The position numbers and the translations under genes were made by a program. Under the pieces are notes generated by a model, which saw only the letters and a list, made by a program, of their open reading frames with translations, did not search any database and was not told the origin of the DNA. Shown one piece after another: positions 36,369 to 44,100 of a stretch of DNA of 64,000 bases. Position 1 is the first letter of the stretch, and every line of letters begins with the position of its first letter. Source of the stretch: Duganella zoogloeoides (lineage in GTDB: Bacteria; Pseudomonadota; Gammaproteobacteria; Burkholderiales; Burkholderiaceae_D); the NCBI RefSeq assembly GCF_034479515.1, contig NZ_CP140152.1, positions 6,138,001 through 6,202,000 on the forward strand, read 5' to 3'.

Positions 36369-37949
36369 TCACGGCTGCGGTGGCAGCGTTGATGGCGGCA
36401 CTGGTGCGGCCGATGCCGGCGGTTTCGAAGGCGCCGACGTTGGTGACGGCACCGCCTGCAGCGACTGCGTTGGAGGAATCGACGGTAGTGTCGGCACCGC
36501 CTGCAGCGACTGCGCCGGAGGAATCGACGGTACCGGCTGCTGTGCAGAAGCCGGCGGCACTGGCTCACCGGATGGTTCGGGCGCCGGGAATGGCGGATGG
36601 CTTTGCCGCAATTGCTCGAGCTTGTCGCCGAATTCGCCGATATGGGCCTCGCCACGCTGGCGTAACTGCTGCGCCAGGCCGTCGCCGGGCGCGATGATTT
36701 CCGGCTCCAGCAGTACCACCAGCTCGGTGCGGTTGGTGCGGAAGTCGTCCGAGCGGAACAGGCGGCCCAGGATTGGAATGCGGCTCAGCGCCGGCACGCG
36801 TTCGATGGCGGTGGACATTTCGCTGTTGACCAGGCCGGACAGGGCAATCATCTCGCCGGCTTTCAGGCTCACCTCGGTGGCGGTGCTGCGCGTGATGAAG
36901 CCGGGAATGCCTGCCACCGACACGGCCGGGTCGATCTGTGACAGTTCGGTGGAAATCTTGGCGGTGATGACGTCGGCCGCATCGATCTGCGGTTCGATGG
37001 CCAGGATGATGCCGTACGGCTTGAACTCGACCGTGGTGGCGCCGAACGCGCCGGCCAGCGGGATCGGCACCTCGCCGCCCACTTGCAGGCGCGCCTTGCC
37101 GCCGCTCTTGGCGGTCAGTTCGGGCGAGGCCAGCAGCCGCACGTCGCCGTTCGAAATGCCCAGGTTCAGGCGCGAGGTAATGGTAGTGGCCAGCCCGAGG
37201 AAGGCGCCGTCGCGCGCGCTGCCGATTTGACGAAACGGCGGTACGGCAGCGAGCAAATCGTCGCCGGCCTCGCGCTGGCGGCCGTCCCGGTACACGCCGG
37301 TGGCGCGCGCCACGCCAGTCAGGCCCAGCACCGGGCCGTTGGCGCTCTTGGCCCAGTTGATGCCGATCTGTTCCAGCAACGAGCGCTTCACTTCCACGAA
37401 ATGCAGGCGGAACAGCACCGAGCGCGTGTGCGACGTGCCCTGGTCTTCGCGCACATTGAAGACGATGTTGGGCGTGCCGGCCAGGCTGGTGGTCAGCCGT
37501 TGCAGCACGTCCTTGTGGGCCACGCCGCCAAGCACCAGTTCCGCGCCCACCTGTTCCACATGGACGCCGGCCACGCCGCGCGTGAGGGCATCGACCTTGG
37601 CGCGCACCTCGAGCAGGTCGCGCGGCACCACCTGCACCCGCCACGCGTGGACGGTGGTGTCGGTCCAGACCAGCAGCGTGGTCGTGCCGACCTGCTCGGC
37701 GATCAGCAGCAGCTTGCCGTCCACGGTGGTGGTGCTGAGCAGGTTGCCGCTGCCCAGCGCCACGCGCACGACCTTGCCGGCGACGGGCAGCAGGCGGATG
37801 TCGCCGGCGGCCAGCGTGAGCGGTTCGGTGGCGCGGTAATCGAGCGCAGGTCGCGGCGGTTTGACGGCGTTGGCGGCAAAGGCCGGTGTCGGCGCCGGGA
37901 TCAGCAGCACGATGCTGGCGACCAGGGACAGGATGCGATGGAGGTTCAT
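36369..37949 (-). CDS. cpaC: Tad outer-membrane secretin CpaC/RcpA
   Basis: The 526-aa protein has a signal peptide (to about A26), a BON/pilus N domain (residues 40-190) and the secretin domain (about 210-440: LGLATTITSRLNLGISNGDVRLLASPELTAKSGG and the family end FRTNRTELVVLLEPEI). It forms the outer-membrane channel for the pilus. The C-terminal 90 residues are Pro-rich and contain a tandem unit PSIPPxQSLQAVP, which is unusual. It lies between cpaB (1 nt) and cpaF (10 nt). No separate rcpB pilotin is seen. Confidence 0.93.
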   Translation of the reverse strand: MNLHRILSLVASIVLLIPAPTPAFAANAVKPPRPALDYRATEPLTLAAGDIRLLPVAGKVVRVALGSGNLLSTTTVDGKLLLIAEQVGTTTLLVWTDTTVHAWRVQVVPRDLLEVRAKVDALTRGVAGVHVEQVGAELVLGGVAHKDVLQRLTTSLAGTPNIVFNVREDQGTSHTRSVLFRLHFVEVKRSLLEQIGINWAKSANGPVLGLTGVARATGVYRDGRQREAGDDLLAAVPPFRQIGSARDGAFLGLATTITSRLNLGISNGDVRLLASPELTAKSGGKARLQVGGEVPIPLAGAFGATTVEFKPYGIILAIEPQIDAADVITAKISTELSQIDPAVSVAGIPGFITRSTATEVSLKAGEMIALSGLVNSEMSTAIERVPALSRIPILGRLFRSDDFRTNRTELVVLLEPEIIAPGDGLAQQLRQRGEAHIGEFGDKLEQLRQSHPPFPAPEPSGEPVPPASAQQPVPSIPPAQSLQAVPTLPSIPPTQSLQAVPSPTSAPSKPPASAAPVPPSTLPPQP

Positions 37950-37950
37950 G

Positions 37951-39135
37951 TTAGGGCCTGCCAGGTTGGGTGTCGCGCAGTGCCGGGATCGGCTGTGGCG
38001 GGGAAGCGGGCGCAGATTGCTGCGGCGCGGGCTGCATTGTCGGAGCAGTAAATGCTGGCTGCGCCTGTGGCAGCGGCGCGGACAACAACGGCGAGGACGG
38101 TAACGACAGCATCTGCGACAGTGAAGGAGAAGCCATCCCGGGCGGCAGCGCTCCGGTCGGCAACGCCGCAGTCGTTAACGACGCCGGCGGCCCCAACGAC
38201 GTTGGCATGGCAACCGGCGCCAGCATGCCGCCGCTGGCTCTGGCGCCGCCGACAATGAATTCGATACTGCTGTCGCGGCCGCGCTCCGCAGGCATCAGGT
38301 GGGCGCCCCGCAGCGGCGCCAGCGCCAGCGCTTCGCGGTCGAGCTTGCCGCGCAGGACCACGCGGAAGCTGCCCAGGCGCTGGCCCACCATCAGCCTGGC
38401 CGCCTGGCGCGGCGATACCAGCAGGGTGATGGAATCGAACTGGCGCTCCTCGGGCGGCGCGCCTTCCACCTCGCCGGGGCGCGCCAACTTGCTGGCCTGC
38501 TGGCCGGGTGTGTTGTCGGGCTCCCGGAATTGGCGGCCGGTAGCCAGCACCACCATGTCCTGCATGAACAGCGTGGCCTGTTCCAGCGATTTTTCGTCCA
38601 CCGGCGCGCGTTCGTGGCGCGGCCTGGCCGCCTTCGAGATCAGGAAGATATCGACCCGGTGTTGCGGCCGCAGCGTGTGGGCGATCGAATTGAGGTTGTC
38701 GATATCGATGGTCATCGCGCGCTGGCCTGCAGGCACCACGGCTGCCACGTCATTGACTTCCGGCTGTTGCAGGTCGCTCAGTTGCACCGGGCGGCCGCGC
38801 AAGACCGGGCGTGCCAGGCGCAACCCTTCCATCGACGGAAAATCATCGGCCAGCAGCGTGTCGGGATAGACCAGGTCGTCCTCGACCGGACGCGCCACGA
38901 AGTGGTTGCTGCTCAACAGCGTGCCGGCCTTGGCATCCTGCTTGGGCACCACCACGCGCACCGTCACCGGCGCCTTTTGCTGCGAGCGCTCGGCCAGCTC
39001 GTTCTTGATGGCCGTCTCGCGCTGCTGCAAGTACAAATAGGCCAGCAGCGCCACGCCGGCGGCCAGCGCCACTGCCAGGCCCAGCAGCAGCGCCGGATGC
39101 GTCAGGCGCGCGATGATCTTGGTGGGAGGGGCCAT
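37951..39135 (-). CDS. cpaB: Flp pilus assembly protein CpaB/RcpC
   Basis: The 394-aa protein has an N-terminal membrane helix (15-36), an SAF domain (about 55-125: VTVRVVVPKQDAKAGTLLSS) and the CpaB periplasmic domain (VPAGQRAMTIDIDNLNSIAHTLRPQHRVDIFL). CpaB helps position the secretin. The last 110 residues are a Pro/Ala/Ser/Gln-rich tail not found in typical members. Start is 3 nt after the small pilin-like gene. Confidence 0.92.
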   Translation of the reverse strand: MAPPTKIIARLTHPALLLGLAVALAAGVALLAYLYLQQRETAIKNELAERSQQKAPVTVRVVVPKQDAKAGTLLSSNHFVARPVEDDLVYPDTLLADDFPSMEGLRLARPVLRGRPVQLSDLQQPEVNDVAAVVPAGQRAMTIDIDNLNSIAHTLRPQHRVDIFLISKAARPRHERAPVDEKSLEQATLFMQDMVVLATGRQFREPDNTPGQQASKLARPGEVEGAPPEERQFDSITLLVSPRQAARLMVGQRLGSFRVVLRGKLDREALALAPLRGAHLMPAERGRDSSIEFIVGGARASGGMLAPVAMPTSLGPPASLTTAALPTGALPPGMASPSLSQMLSLPSSPLLSAPLPQAQPAFTAPTMQPAPQQSAPASPPQPIPALRDTQPGRP

Positions 39136-39138
39136 GGC

Positions 39139-39324
39139 TCATACGCTCAGCGAAATCGCATAGGAATAGGCCGCGTACGCATCCTTCAACGCGGCCACCA
39201 GCGCGTGCACCGGCGACGACGGGTGTGTGGCCGCCACCAGCGCCACCACCACGAACAGCAGCACCACCACGTATTCGGTCATCGCCTGACCGCAATGAGG
39301 ATCGTGACGAACAAGCGATTTCAT
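39139..39324 (-). CDS. Second Flp-type pilin-like protein
   Basis: The 61-aa protein has the Flp processing pattern: HCGQAMTEYVVVLLFVVVAL, with cleavage expected after Gly, Glu at +5 and Tyr at +6, then a hydrophobic stretch. It lacks the conserved Flp tail and differs from the main pilin at 43275-43547, so it may be a minor pilin or tip subunit. It overlaps the preceding gene by ATGA and lies 3 nt before cpaB. Confidence 0.78.
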   Translation of the reverse strand: MKSLVRHDPHCGQAMTEYVVVLLFVVVALVAATHPSSPVHALVAALKDAYAAYSYAISLSV

Positions 39325-40016
39325 AGCGCCTCCACGGCGGTAAGGATGATCTGGCTCGGACCGTCGGGCCAGATGACGATGCTGATCTGGCGCCGGTCGC
39401 GCTGGGCGGTGATGAAGGTCATGCCGGCGCCGCGCTGCCGGTCGTCGATGTCGTGCGCGCGCGTGGCGCGCCAGCCGCCGGCGGCCAGCTGCTGCATGTA
39501 AAACTGGCGCAGCTGCGGCACCGGCATGCGCGAATGCAGCGCCATCGTCACGCCGCGCCGGCCATCGTCGTTGCTGGCCACCGATGACGCCAGCGCCGCC
39601 CCCGGCGGCAGCGGCACGCCCAGCGCGGCCGGGGTCACCGCGCGCAAGGAGGCCGTCGCCTTGCGGCCGCGCGACAGGTAGCCAAAGCTCCCCTTGCTAC
39701 CTTGCGGCACCAGTTGCAAGGTCACCAGGCAGTCACCGCCCAGGGCGGAGAGCACTTGCCAGCCGGCGGTGGCGTCGCGCCGAACGGCGTGGCCGGCCGC
39801 ACGCCATTGCTGTTCGGTACGATCCAGGATGGTGGCGAGATCTTCCTTGCCTTGCACCTGGCGGATGTCGAGCCCCAGGCCGGCGCTGGCGACGTTGCTG
39901 GCAACCGGCACCGCGCTCAGGCCGGGCGGGATGCCGGCCGGGCACGGTTGCGCGCTGCCTGGTGCGGCCAGGCAGCATCCGAGGGCGAGAAGAAGTAATG
40001 AGGAAGGGGATGGCAT
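39321..40016 (-). CDS. Hypothetical exported protein of the Tad operon
   Basis: The 231-aa protein has a signal sequence (MPSPSSLLLLALGCCLAAPGSA; the Cys pair may allow lipidation, although the site is not a classic lipobox). The mature part has two mixed alpha/beta repeats (LDIRQVQGKEDLATILDRTE and MPVPQLRQFYMQQLAAGGWRA), but I cannot name a family. GGAAG precedes the start. It is embedded between two exported proteins and a pilin, so a role in pilus assembly or secretion is plausible but unproven. Confidence 0.72.
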   Translation of the reverse strand: MPSPSSLLLLALGCCLAAPGSAQPCPAGIPPGLSAVPVASNVASAGLGLDIRQVQGKEDLATILDRTEQQWRAAGHAVRRDATAGWQVLSALGGDCLVTLQLVPQGSKGSFGYLSRGRKATASLRAVTPAALGVPLPPGAALASSVASNDDGRRGVTMALHSRMPVPQLRQFYMQQLAAGGWRATRAHDIDDRQRGAGMTFITAQRDRRQISIVIWPDGPSQIILTAVEAL

Positions 40017-40029
40017 GGCAATCTTCCGG

Positions 40030-40839
40030 TCACTGTTGCAAGGCCGGCGCGACGGGGCCGGGTTTGACCGCGCCGCATGCGCGGCTGATAAGGGTCCAGC
40101 GTTCGGTGTGGGTGTGACGAATGGCTGGCTGGCGGGTGTCGATGCCTGCCATGACCTCGATCGCCTTGCGCGCGCTGGCGCGCTCCTTGGCGGTACGGGC
40201 AGTTTGCAAGTCGCGGTTCAATGCTGCGCGTACCCGCGCAATGTCCGCTGCCGCCTGCGCATCGCGTTCGGTTTTGATGCGGCGCACTTGCCTGGCCTGT
40301 TCACGCTGCTCGGGCGTACCGGTAGCTTCCAGCAATTCCGGCACGCCCCACGCGTCGCCCGGCAGGGACACCGGCTGGGCGACGTCAAAGGCGTTTTCCC
40401 AGGTCGTGTCGCTGAGCTTGCGCACGATGCTGGTCATGCGGCCAATGGAACATTGGTCCACCATGGTCAGAGTGTTGCCGTCGAGCGTCAAGGACAGGTT
40501 TTTACAGGCGTGTGGCGCGGCAAAGGTGGCTGATTCGGGCACGACCTGCTGGCCCATCCGTCGGCAGGTCGTGCTGCGCCCGCCAGTGGTGGTGGTGACC
40601 CTGTGGTTCTCGCCGGTGTCGGTGGTCGTCGTGACCGTGCCGGTAGCACCATTCTTGTGATCGGTGATTGTCACGGGTGTATCCAGGTGCCGGGTGATGC
40701 CCTGGCCGGCTTCGAGGCGGTAGAGCCCTGGCGGTGGCAGCATGTTCAGCATCTCGGGCGTGAAGGCCGGCGGCGCAGCGCCGGCGGCACTGCCGGTCAG
40801 CGCAACTGCGGCCGCGAACAAGGGAACGATGGTGAGCAC
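40030..40839 (-). CDS. Hypothetical exported protein of the Tad operon
   Basis: The 269-aa protein starts with GTG (GAGAGG upstream) and has a signal peptide ending near ALTGSAAGA. The middle has a DUF3617-like feel (EMLNMLPPPGLYRLEAGQ, cysteines in TTCRRMG, HACKNL and DQCSIG), which is only a weak resemblance. The C-terminal part has a charged helix (EQREQARQVRRIKTERDAQA). It lies 21 nt after a TadE-like gene and 13 nt before the next exported protein. Confidence 0.7.
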   Translation of the reverse strand: MLTIVPLFAAAVALTGSAAGAAPPAFTPEMLNMLPPPGLYRLEAGQGITRHLDTPVTITDHKNGATGTVTTTTDTGENHRVTTTTGGRSTTCRRMGQQVVPESATFAAPHACKNLSLTLDGNTLTMVDQCSIGRMTSIVRKLSDTTWENAFDVAQPVSLPGDAWGVPELLEATGTPEQREQARQVRRIKTERDAQAAADIARVRAALNRDLQTARTAKERASARKAIEVMAGIDTRQPAIRHTHTERWTLISRACGAVKPGPVAPALQQ

Positions 40840-40860
40840 GATCAGCCTCTCTAGTAGCGG

Positions 40861-41706
40861 TTACTTGAGCCGGTCGTCCGGCACCTGGTCGACACTGACC
40901 TTGCCGACCTCGATGGTGGCGGTGGCGCCGTCCCAGGGCAGCATCGCCAGCCTGGCGGCCGTGATCGGCGCGCCCAGCCCCTGGGCGGTGGGCACCATCT
41001 TTTCCACCATGGCGCGCGTGCCGCTGCGGGCGTTGGCGGCCCAGGTGTTGGACAGGATGGTGCCACTGGCGGTGAAGGCGATGCCTTGCCACGGTGTACC
41101 GGACCACAGCCGCTGGTACGCTGCGCTGTTCTTGGCTACCCGGTCGATCGATACCTCGGCCACAACCAACGATTCGACCGGCAACGGCGGCACGAAATTG
41201 ACCAGTCCCTTGACGCTGACGTTGTGCAGGGTGTCGATGACGGCGCCGGCGATATCGGTGTCCGGCTTGACGGCAGCAATGTCGCCTTCGATCTGCGAGC
41301 GGTTGTCGAGGTAGCGCGTGCCCGCATGGTCTTGCCACAACGGGTCGCTACCGTTATCGAACGCGGTAGCGTTGCGATCGGTGGCGCGGATCACGGCGCC
41401 GGCCTGGCGGTCATGGATCAGCCGCAGCGCGATTTCGTTGTTGATTTCCTCGGACGATTTCTGGTTGGGGTCGTGCAGGGTATTGAAGCCGGTGGCCGAT
41501 GGTTCATACCAGACCGTGCGCTCCCAGGCGGCGTAGCGCGCTGCCATGGTGGTGGTGTGCTGCACATCGGCTAGCTTGGCCAGCGCGGTCACCGCGATGA
41601 ACAGCGGTATCAGCACGAACATGGCCGCCACCAGGAATTCCACCATGGCCTGGCCATGCTGGCGGACAAACCTGCGGCGGGCCGGGCCGATCACTGGGCA
41701 GCCCAT
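40861..41706 (-). CDS. TadE-like pseudopilin
   Basis: The 281-aa protein has the prepilin signature HGQAMVEFLVAAMFVLIPLF (cleavage after Gly, Glu at +5), then a large periplasmic domain with no recognised catalytic motif. TadE-like pseudopilins are needed for Flp pilus formation. It overlaps the TadG-like gene start region by 16 nt and precedes two hypothetical exported proteins. Three proteins in this operon carry the same G-Q-x-x-x-E type N terminus besides the main pilin. Confidence 0.85.
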   Translation of the reverse strand: MGCPVIGPARRRFVRQHGQAMVEFLVAAMFVLIPLFIAVTALAKLADVQHTTTMAARYAAWERTVWYEPSATGFNTLHDPNQKSSEEINNEIALRLIHDRQAGAVIRATDRNATAFDNGSDPLWQDHAGTRYLDNRSQIEGDIAAVKPDTDIAGAVIDTLHNVSVKGLVNFVPPLPVESLVVAEVSIDRVAKNSAAYQRLWSGTPWQGIAFTASGTILSNTWAANARSGTRAMVEKMVPTAQGLGAPITAARLAMLPWDGATATIEVGKVSVDQVPDDRLK

Positions 41707-43226
41707 GATGCGCTCCGGTCTGCCACGCTGCGATCACTCAGGCGCGCCTGCCAGTACGGGCTGAACAGGTTGGCGACTTCGGTCTTGCCGTCGCTGCGGC
41801 CCCAGCCGGCGCGCGTCAAACCGGCGCCATCGGCTTTGCTGCGATAAAAATACGATTGCGCCGCTGCCAGCGTGCGCAGCGTGTCGCCGCGCATGCCGTC
41901 CTGCAGCCGCAAGGCGTCGCTGCCGGGCAGCAGTTTGCCGCTGGTGTGGATGGTGCTGCCCGTGCGCTCGGCTTCGATGGTGACGGCATAGGCGCCGCCG
42001 TTGCGCTCCGGTGTCTGGTCGGCGGGCGTGATGGTGGGATTGCGCGCGTCGCGGTAGTAGTTTTGCAGGCCGCCTGCGGTGTCGAGCGAAGTGCCCGGCC
42101 CCTGCTCATAGCGCATTTTTGCCGGCACAAACGTGAGCGGCGAAATCAGCGCGGCGCCGTAATGGTCGCTGGCAGCAGGGTTGTTGCGGTAACCGGTGTC
42201 ATCGCTGTAGCCGCCGCTCCTGCCGGCCACCGCACCGCCGGAGCCGCCGACGATGTCGTCGTCGATCAGAGGCCAGGACGTGGTGGTGTAGCAGATGCCG
42301 GTCCAGCACGGATACCAGAATGTGCATGTGGCAAAGCCACCGCCCAGCGTGGCGTCCAGCGACAGCCAGCGTTTTTTGTCGCTGCCGAGGAAGCTGCCGC
42401 CCGCGTGGGCAAACGCAAAAAAAGTACTCGAGTAGGCGTGGTTGGGCAGCAGCTTGCATGGTTTGACTTCCGTGAAACGCCAGCGCGCCGTTGGCGTGGA
42501 GGGTCTGTTGCGGGTAAAACCATCGGTCGAATTGCTGCTGACCGTAACGTCGGCAAAGCGGTCGGCAACTGCCGAGGGATCGTTGGCGCGATGCTGGCGG
42601 GTAGCGTTACCCCAGGCTTGCACTTGCAAGGCGGTACGGCCGACCAGGAATGCCCCCGAGGTCAACTGCGCTTGCGGGTCGTTGCGCTTGATGGCCTCGT
42701 CCGCCACCTGCGCCATGTTGATTGCCGTGGCCACGTGGTGCGCTTGCTGCGCCACCTCGAACGCCTTGATCAGCGCGTCGAGACCGGTGACTGCCGGTCC
42801 CGCAAAGGCAGAAAAGGCGGAATGGGTTGTGGCGATCGGCAGGTTCTCGGCAAACTCCCATTCAGGCTTGTTATCCGGAAGCAGGGCCTCGAGACTCAAC
42901 ACCGCCCCATCCATCCGCTTGCGCGTGGCCGCCGCATCTTCCAGATACGATTTAAGGCTGGCAATTTGCACCACGGCCACCTGGTTGGCGACCATGGCGC
43001 GGTTCAGATAGGCGGAAAAATTGTGATCGCGCGCCTGCAGGACGCCGGCGCTGTAAGCGCCGGCGTCGGCGGCGTTTTGCAAACGGGTTTTGGTATTGGC
43101 CAATATGCCGCTATTAAATAAAACCAGGGTCATCAGCGCGGTGGCGATGCCGAGTAACAAGGTAAGTACCATGGCCTGGCCGCGCTGGCGCCATGATGAA
43201 TACGCTTTGGGCCGCTGGCCGCACAT
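41691..43226 (-). CDS. TadG-like pilus assembly protein
   Basis: The 511-aa protein has a short basic leader QRGQAMVLTLLLGIATALMTLVLFN typical of TadG-like proteins, whose Glu at +5 is replaced (Leu here), and a long extracytoplasmic domain beginning NAADAGAYSAGVLQARDHNF, the usual start of the TadE/G-like family. It lies 48 nt after the Flp pilin gene and overlaps the next TadE-like gene. Confidence 0.85.
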   Translation of the reverse strand: MCGQRPKAYSSWRQRGQAMVLTLLLGIATALMTLVLFNSGILANTKTRLQNAADAGAYSAGVLQARDHNFSAYLNRAMVANQVAVVQIASLKSYLEDAAATRKRMDGAVLSLEALLPDNKPEWEFAENLPIATTHSAFSAFAGPAVTGLDALIKAFEVAQQAHHVATAINMAQVADEAIKRNDPQAQLTSGAFLVGRTALQVQAWGNATRQHRANDPSAVADRFADVTVSSNSTDGFTRNRPSTPTARWRFTEVKPCKLLPNHAYSSTFFAFAHAGGSFLGSDKKRWLSLDATLGGGFATCTFWYPCWTGICYTTTSWPLIDDDIVGGSGGAVAGRSGGYSDDTGYRNNPAASDHYGAALISPLTFVPAKMRYEQGPGTSLDTAGGLQNYYRDARNPTITPADQTPERNGGAYAVTIEAERTGSTIHTSGKLLPGSDALRLQDGMRGDTLRTLAAAQSYFYRSKADGAGLTRAGWGRSDGKTEVANLFSPYWQARLSDRSVADRSASWAAQ

Positions 43227-43274
43227 GATGGGCTCGTATTTATACGTAAATATTTAATGTCGGTATTTTCTGAA

Positions 43275-43547
43275 TTAATTTCCGGCATCGTTATCCTTGT
43301 TATATTCGGACATGCCTTTTTTGGTATTGGCGCGGGTGGCGGCGGTTTGCGCCGTGGTGCCGGCGGCCTGGATCTGCGCCTGGGCCGGTTTGCCTGCCAC
43401 TTCGTTGGCCAGGCCCGACGTCTGGTTGCGGATGGTTTGGCCGAAGACCGAGTACACGCCGATGGCGGCCACGGCAATCATGGCGACGATGATCACGTAT
43501 TCCATCATCCCCTGGCCGCGTTGGTGCTGTGAAAATAAATTGTTCAT
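43275..43547 (-). CDS. flp: Flp/Fap major pilin
   Basis: The 90-aa prepilin has a short leader ending QHQRG, cleavage expected before QGMMEYV, Glu at +5 and a hydrophobic helix IIVAMIAVAAIGVYSVFG, the hallmark of Flp pilins that build Tad fibres. Its C-terminal tail is longer and more Ala/Thr-rich than the usual 50-60-aa class. A strong TTAAGGAG ribosome site lies 9 nt upstream. It is the first gene of the 19-gene minus-strand run. A prepilin peptidase (tadV/cpaA) is not in the window. Confidence 0.93.
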   Translation of the reverse strand: MNNLFSQHQRGQGMMEYVIIVAMIAVAAIGVYSVFGQTIRNQTSGLANEVAGKPAQAQIQAAGTTAQTAATRANTKKGMSEYNKDNDAGN

Positions 43548-44100
43548 GATAATGACTCCTTAAATCAAAATGAGCGAAATGCCGATTCATGGTGATTTTT
43601 AAAGCCGGAGCAGTCAATATCAGGCGAATGAGGTGGCTCAACCGTGGCGCAGCACGTATTTCCGCCCTTTTGTGATATGGGCGGATTGCTGGAATTAATT
43701 AGTTGCTGGAATCGAAGCGAATATTATTTATCGCTATTTCTACGCAGCCATCGAGCGCCGTGGCGCACATAACTGCAATGGAAACCAGCAAAATTAAATT
43801 CGATTCTGGAGCCGGCCGGCAAGTTGCCGCAGCGACAGCAGACGCACTGCATGGGAGCGCTACCCGAGCCGACTTTTTCACGTCCGTGTTGCGTTCCCAC
43901 GTCAGCTTTGTTCGTAAAAACTTTTCATGAGCAAATCTTTATTCGGGAATCAGGTTCGCGTTCCGATCAACTGCACTGCAGCAATTTTTGCTGATGACGT
44001 TCACCTTGCCGCCCTGCTATGATCGAACGCTTGTGCGCTGCGCAATGGGAGCTCTCCCGCTGCGGCAGCATTCCCTTGGCGTTTAATGAAAGAGATCGAC
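43548..44100. promoter_or_regulatory. Divergent intergenic region between flp and the first M3 peptidase gene
   Basis: This 553-nt gap has no supported gene. It must hold the leftward promoter for the Tad operon and the rightward promoter for the peptidase. A hairpin with 6-bp arms CCGCCC/GGGCGG (43662-43667 and 43679-43684) lies 115-137 nt upstream of flp and could be an operator or attenuator. TTGACT occurs upstream of flp but no well-spaced -10 is evident, and no sigma-54 type -24/-12 site was found. GC is lower than in the coding flanks. Confidence 0.45.

Noticed and set aside
36359-36655. In-frame 99-residue N-terminal extension of CpaF
   Set aside because: It reads the Pro-rich repeat end of cpaC in another frame and gives an Arg/Cys-rich low-complexity peptide; the start at 36358 has a good AAGGAG site.
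43699-43930. Small open frames in the flp-M3 intergenic gap
   Set aside because: They have no ribosome site, no family features and overlap one another on both strands.
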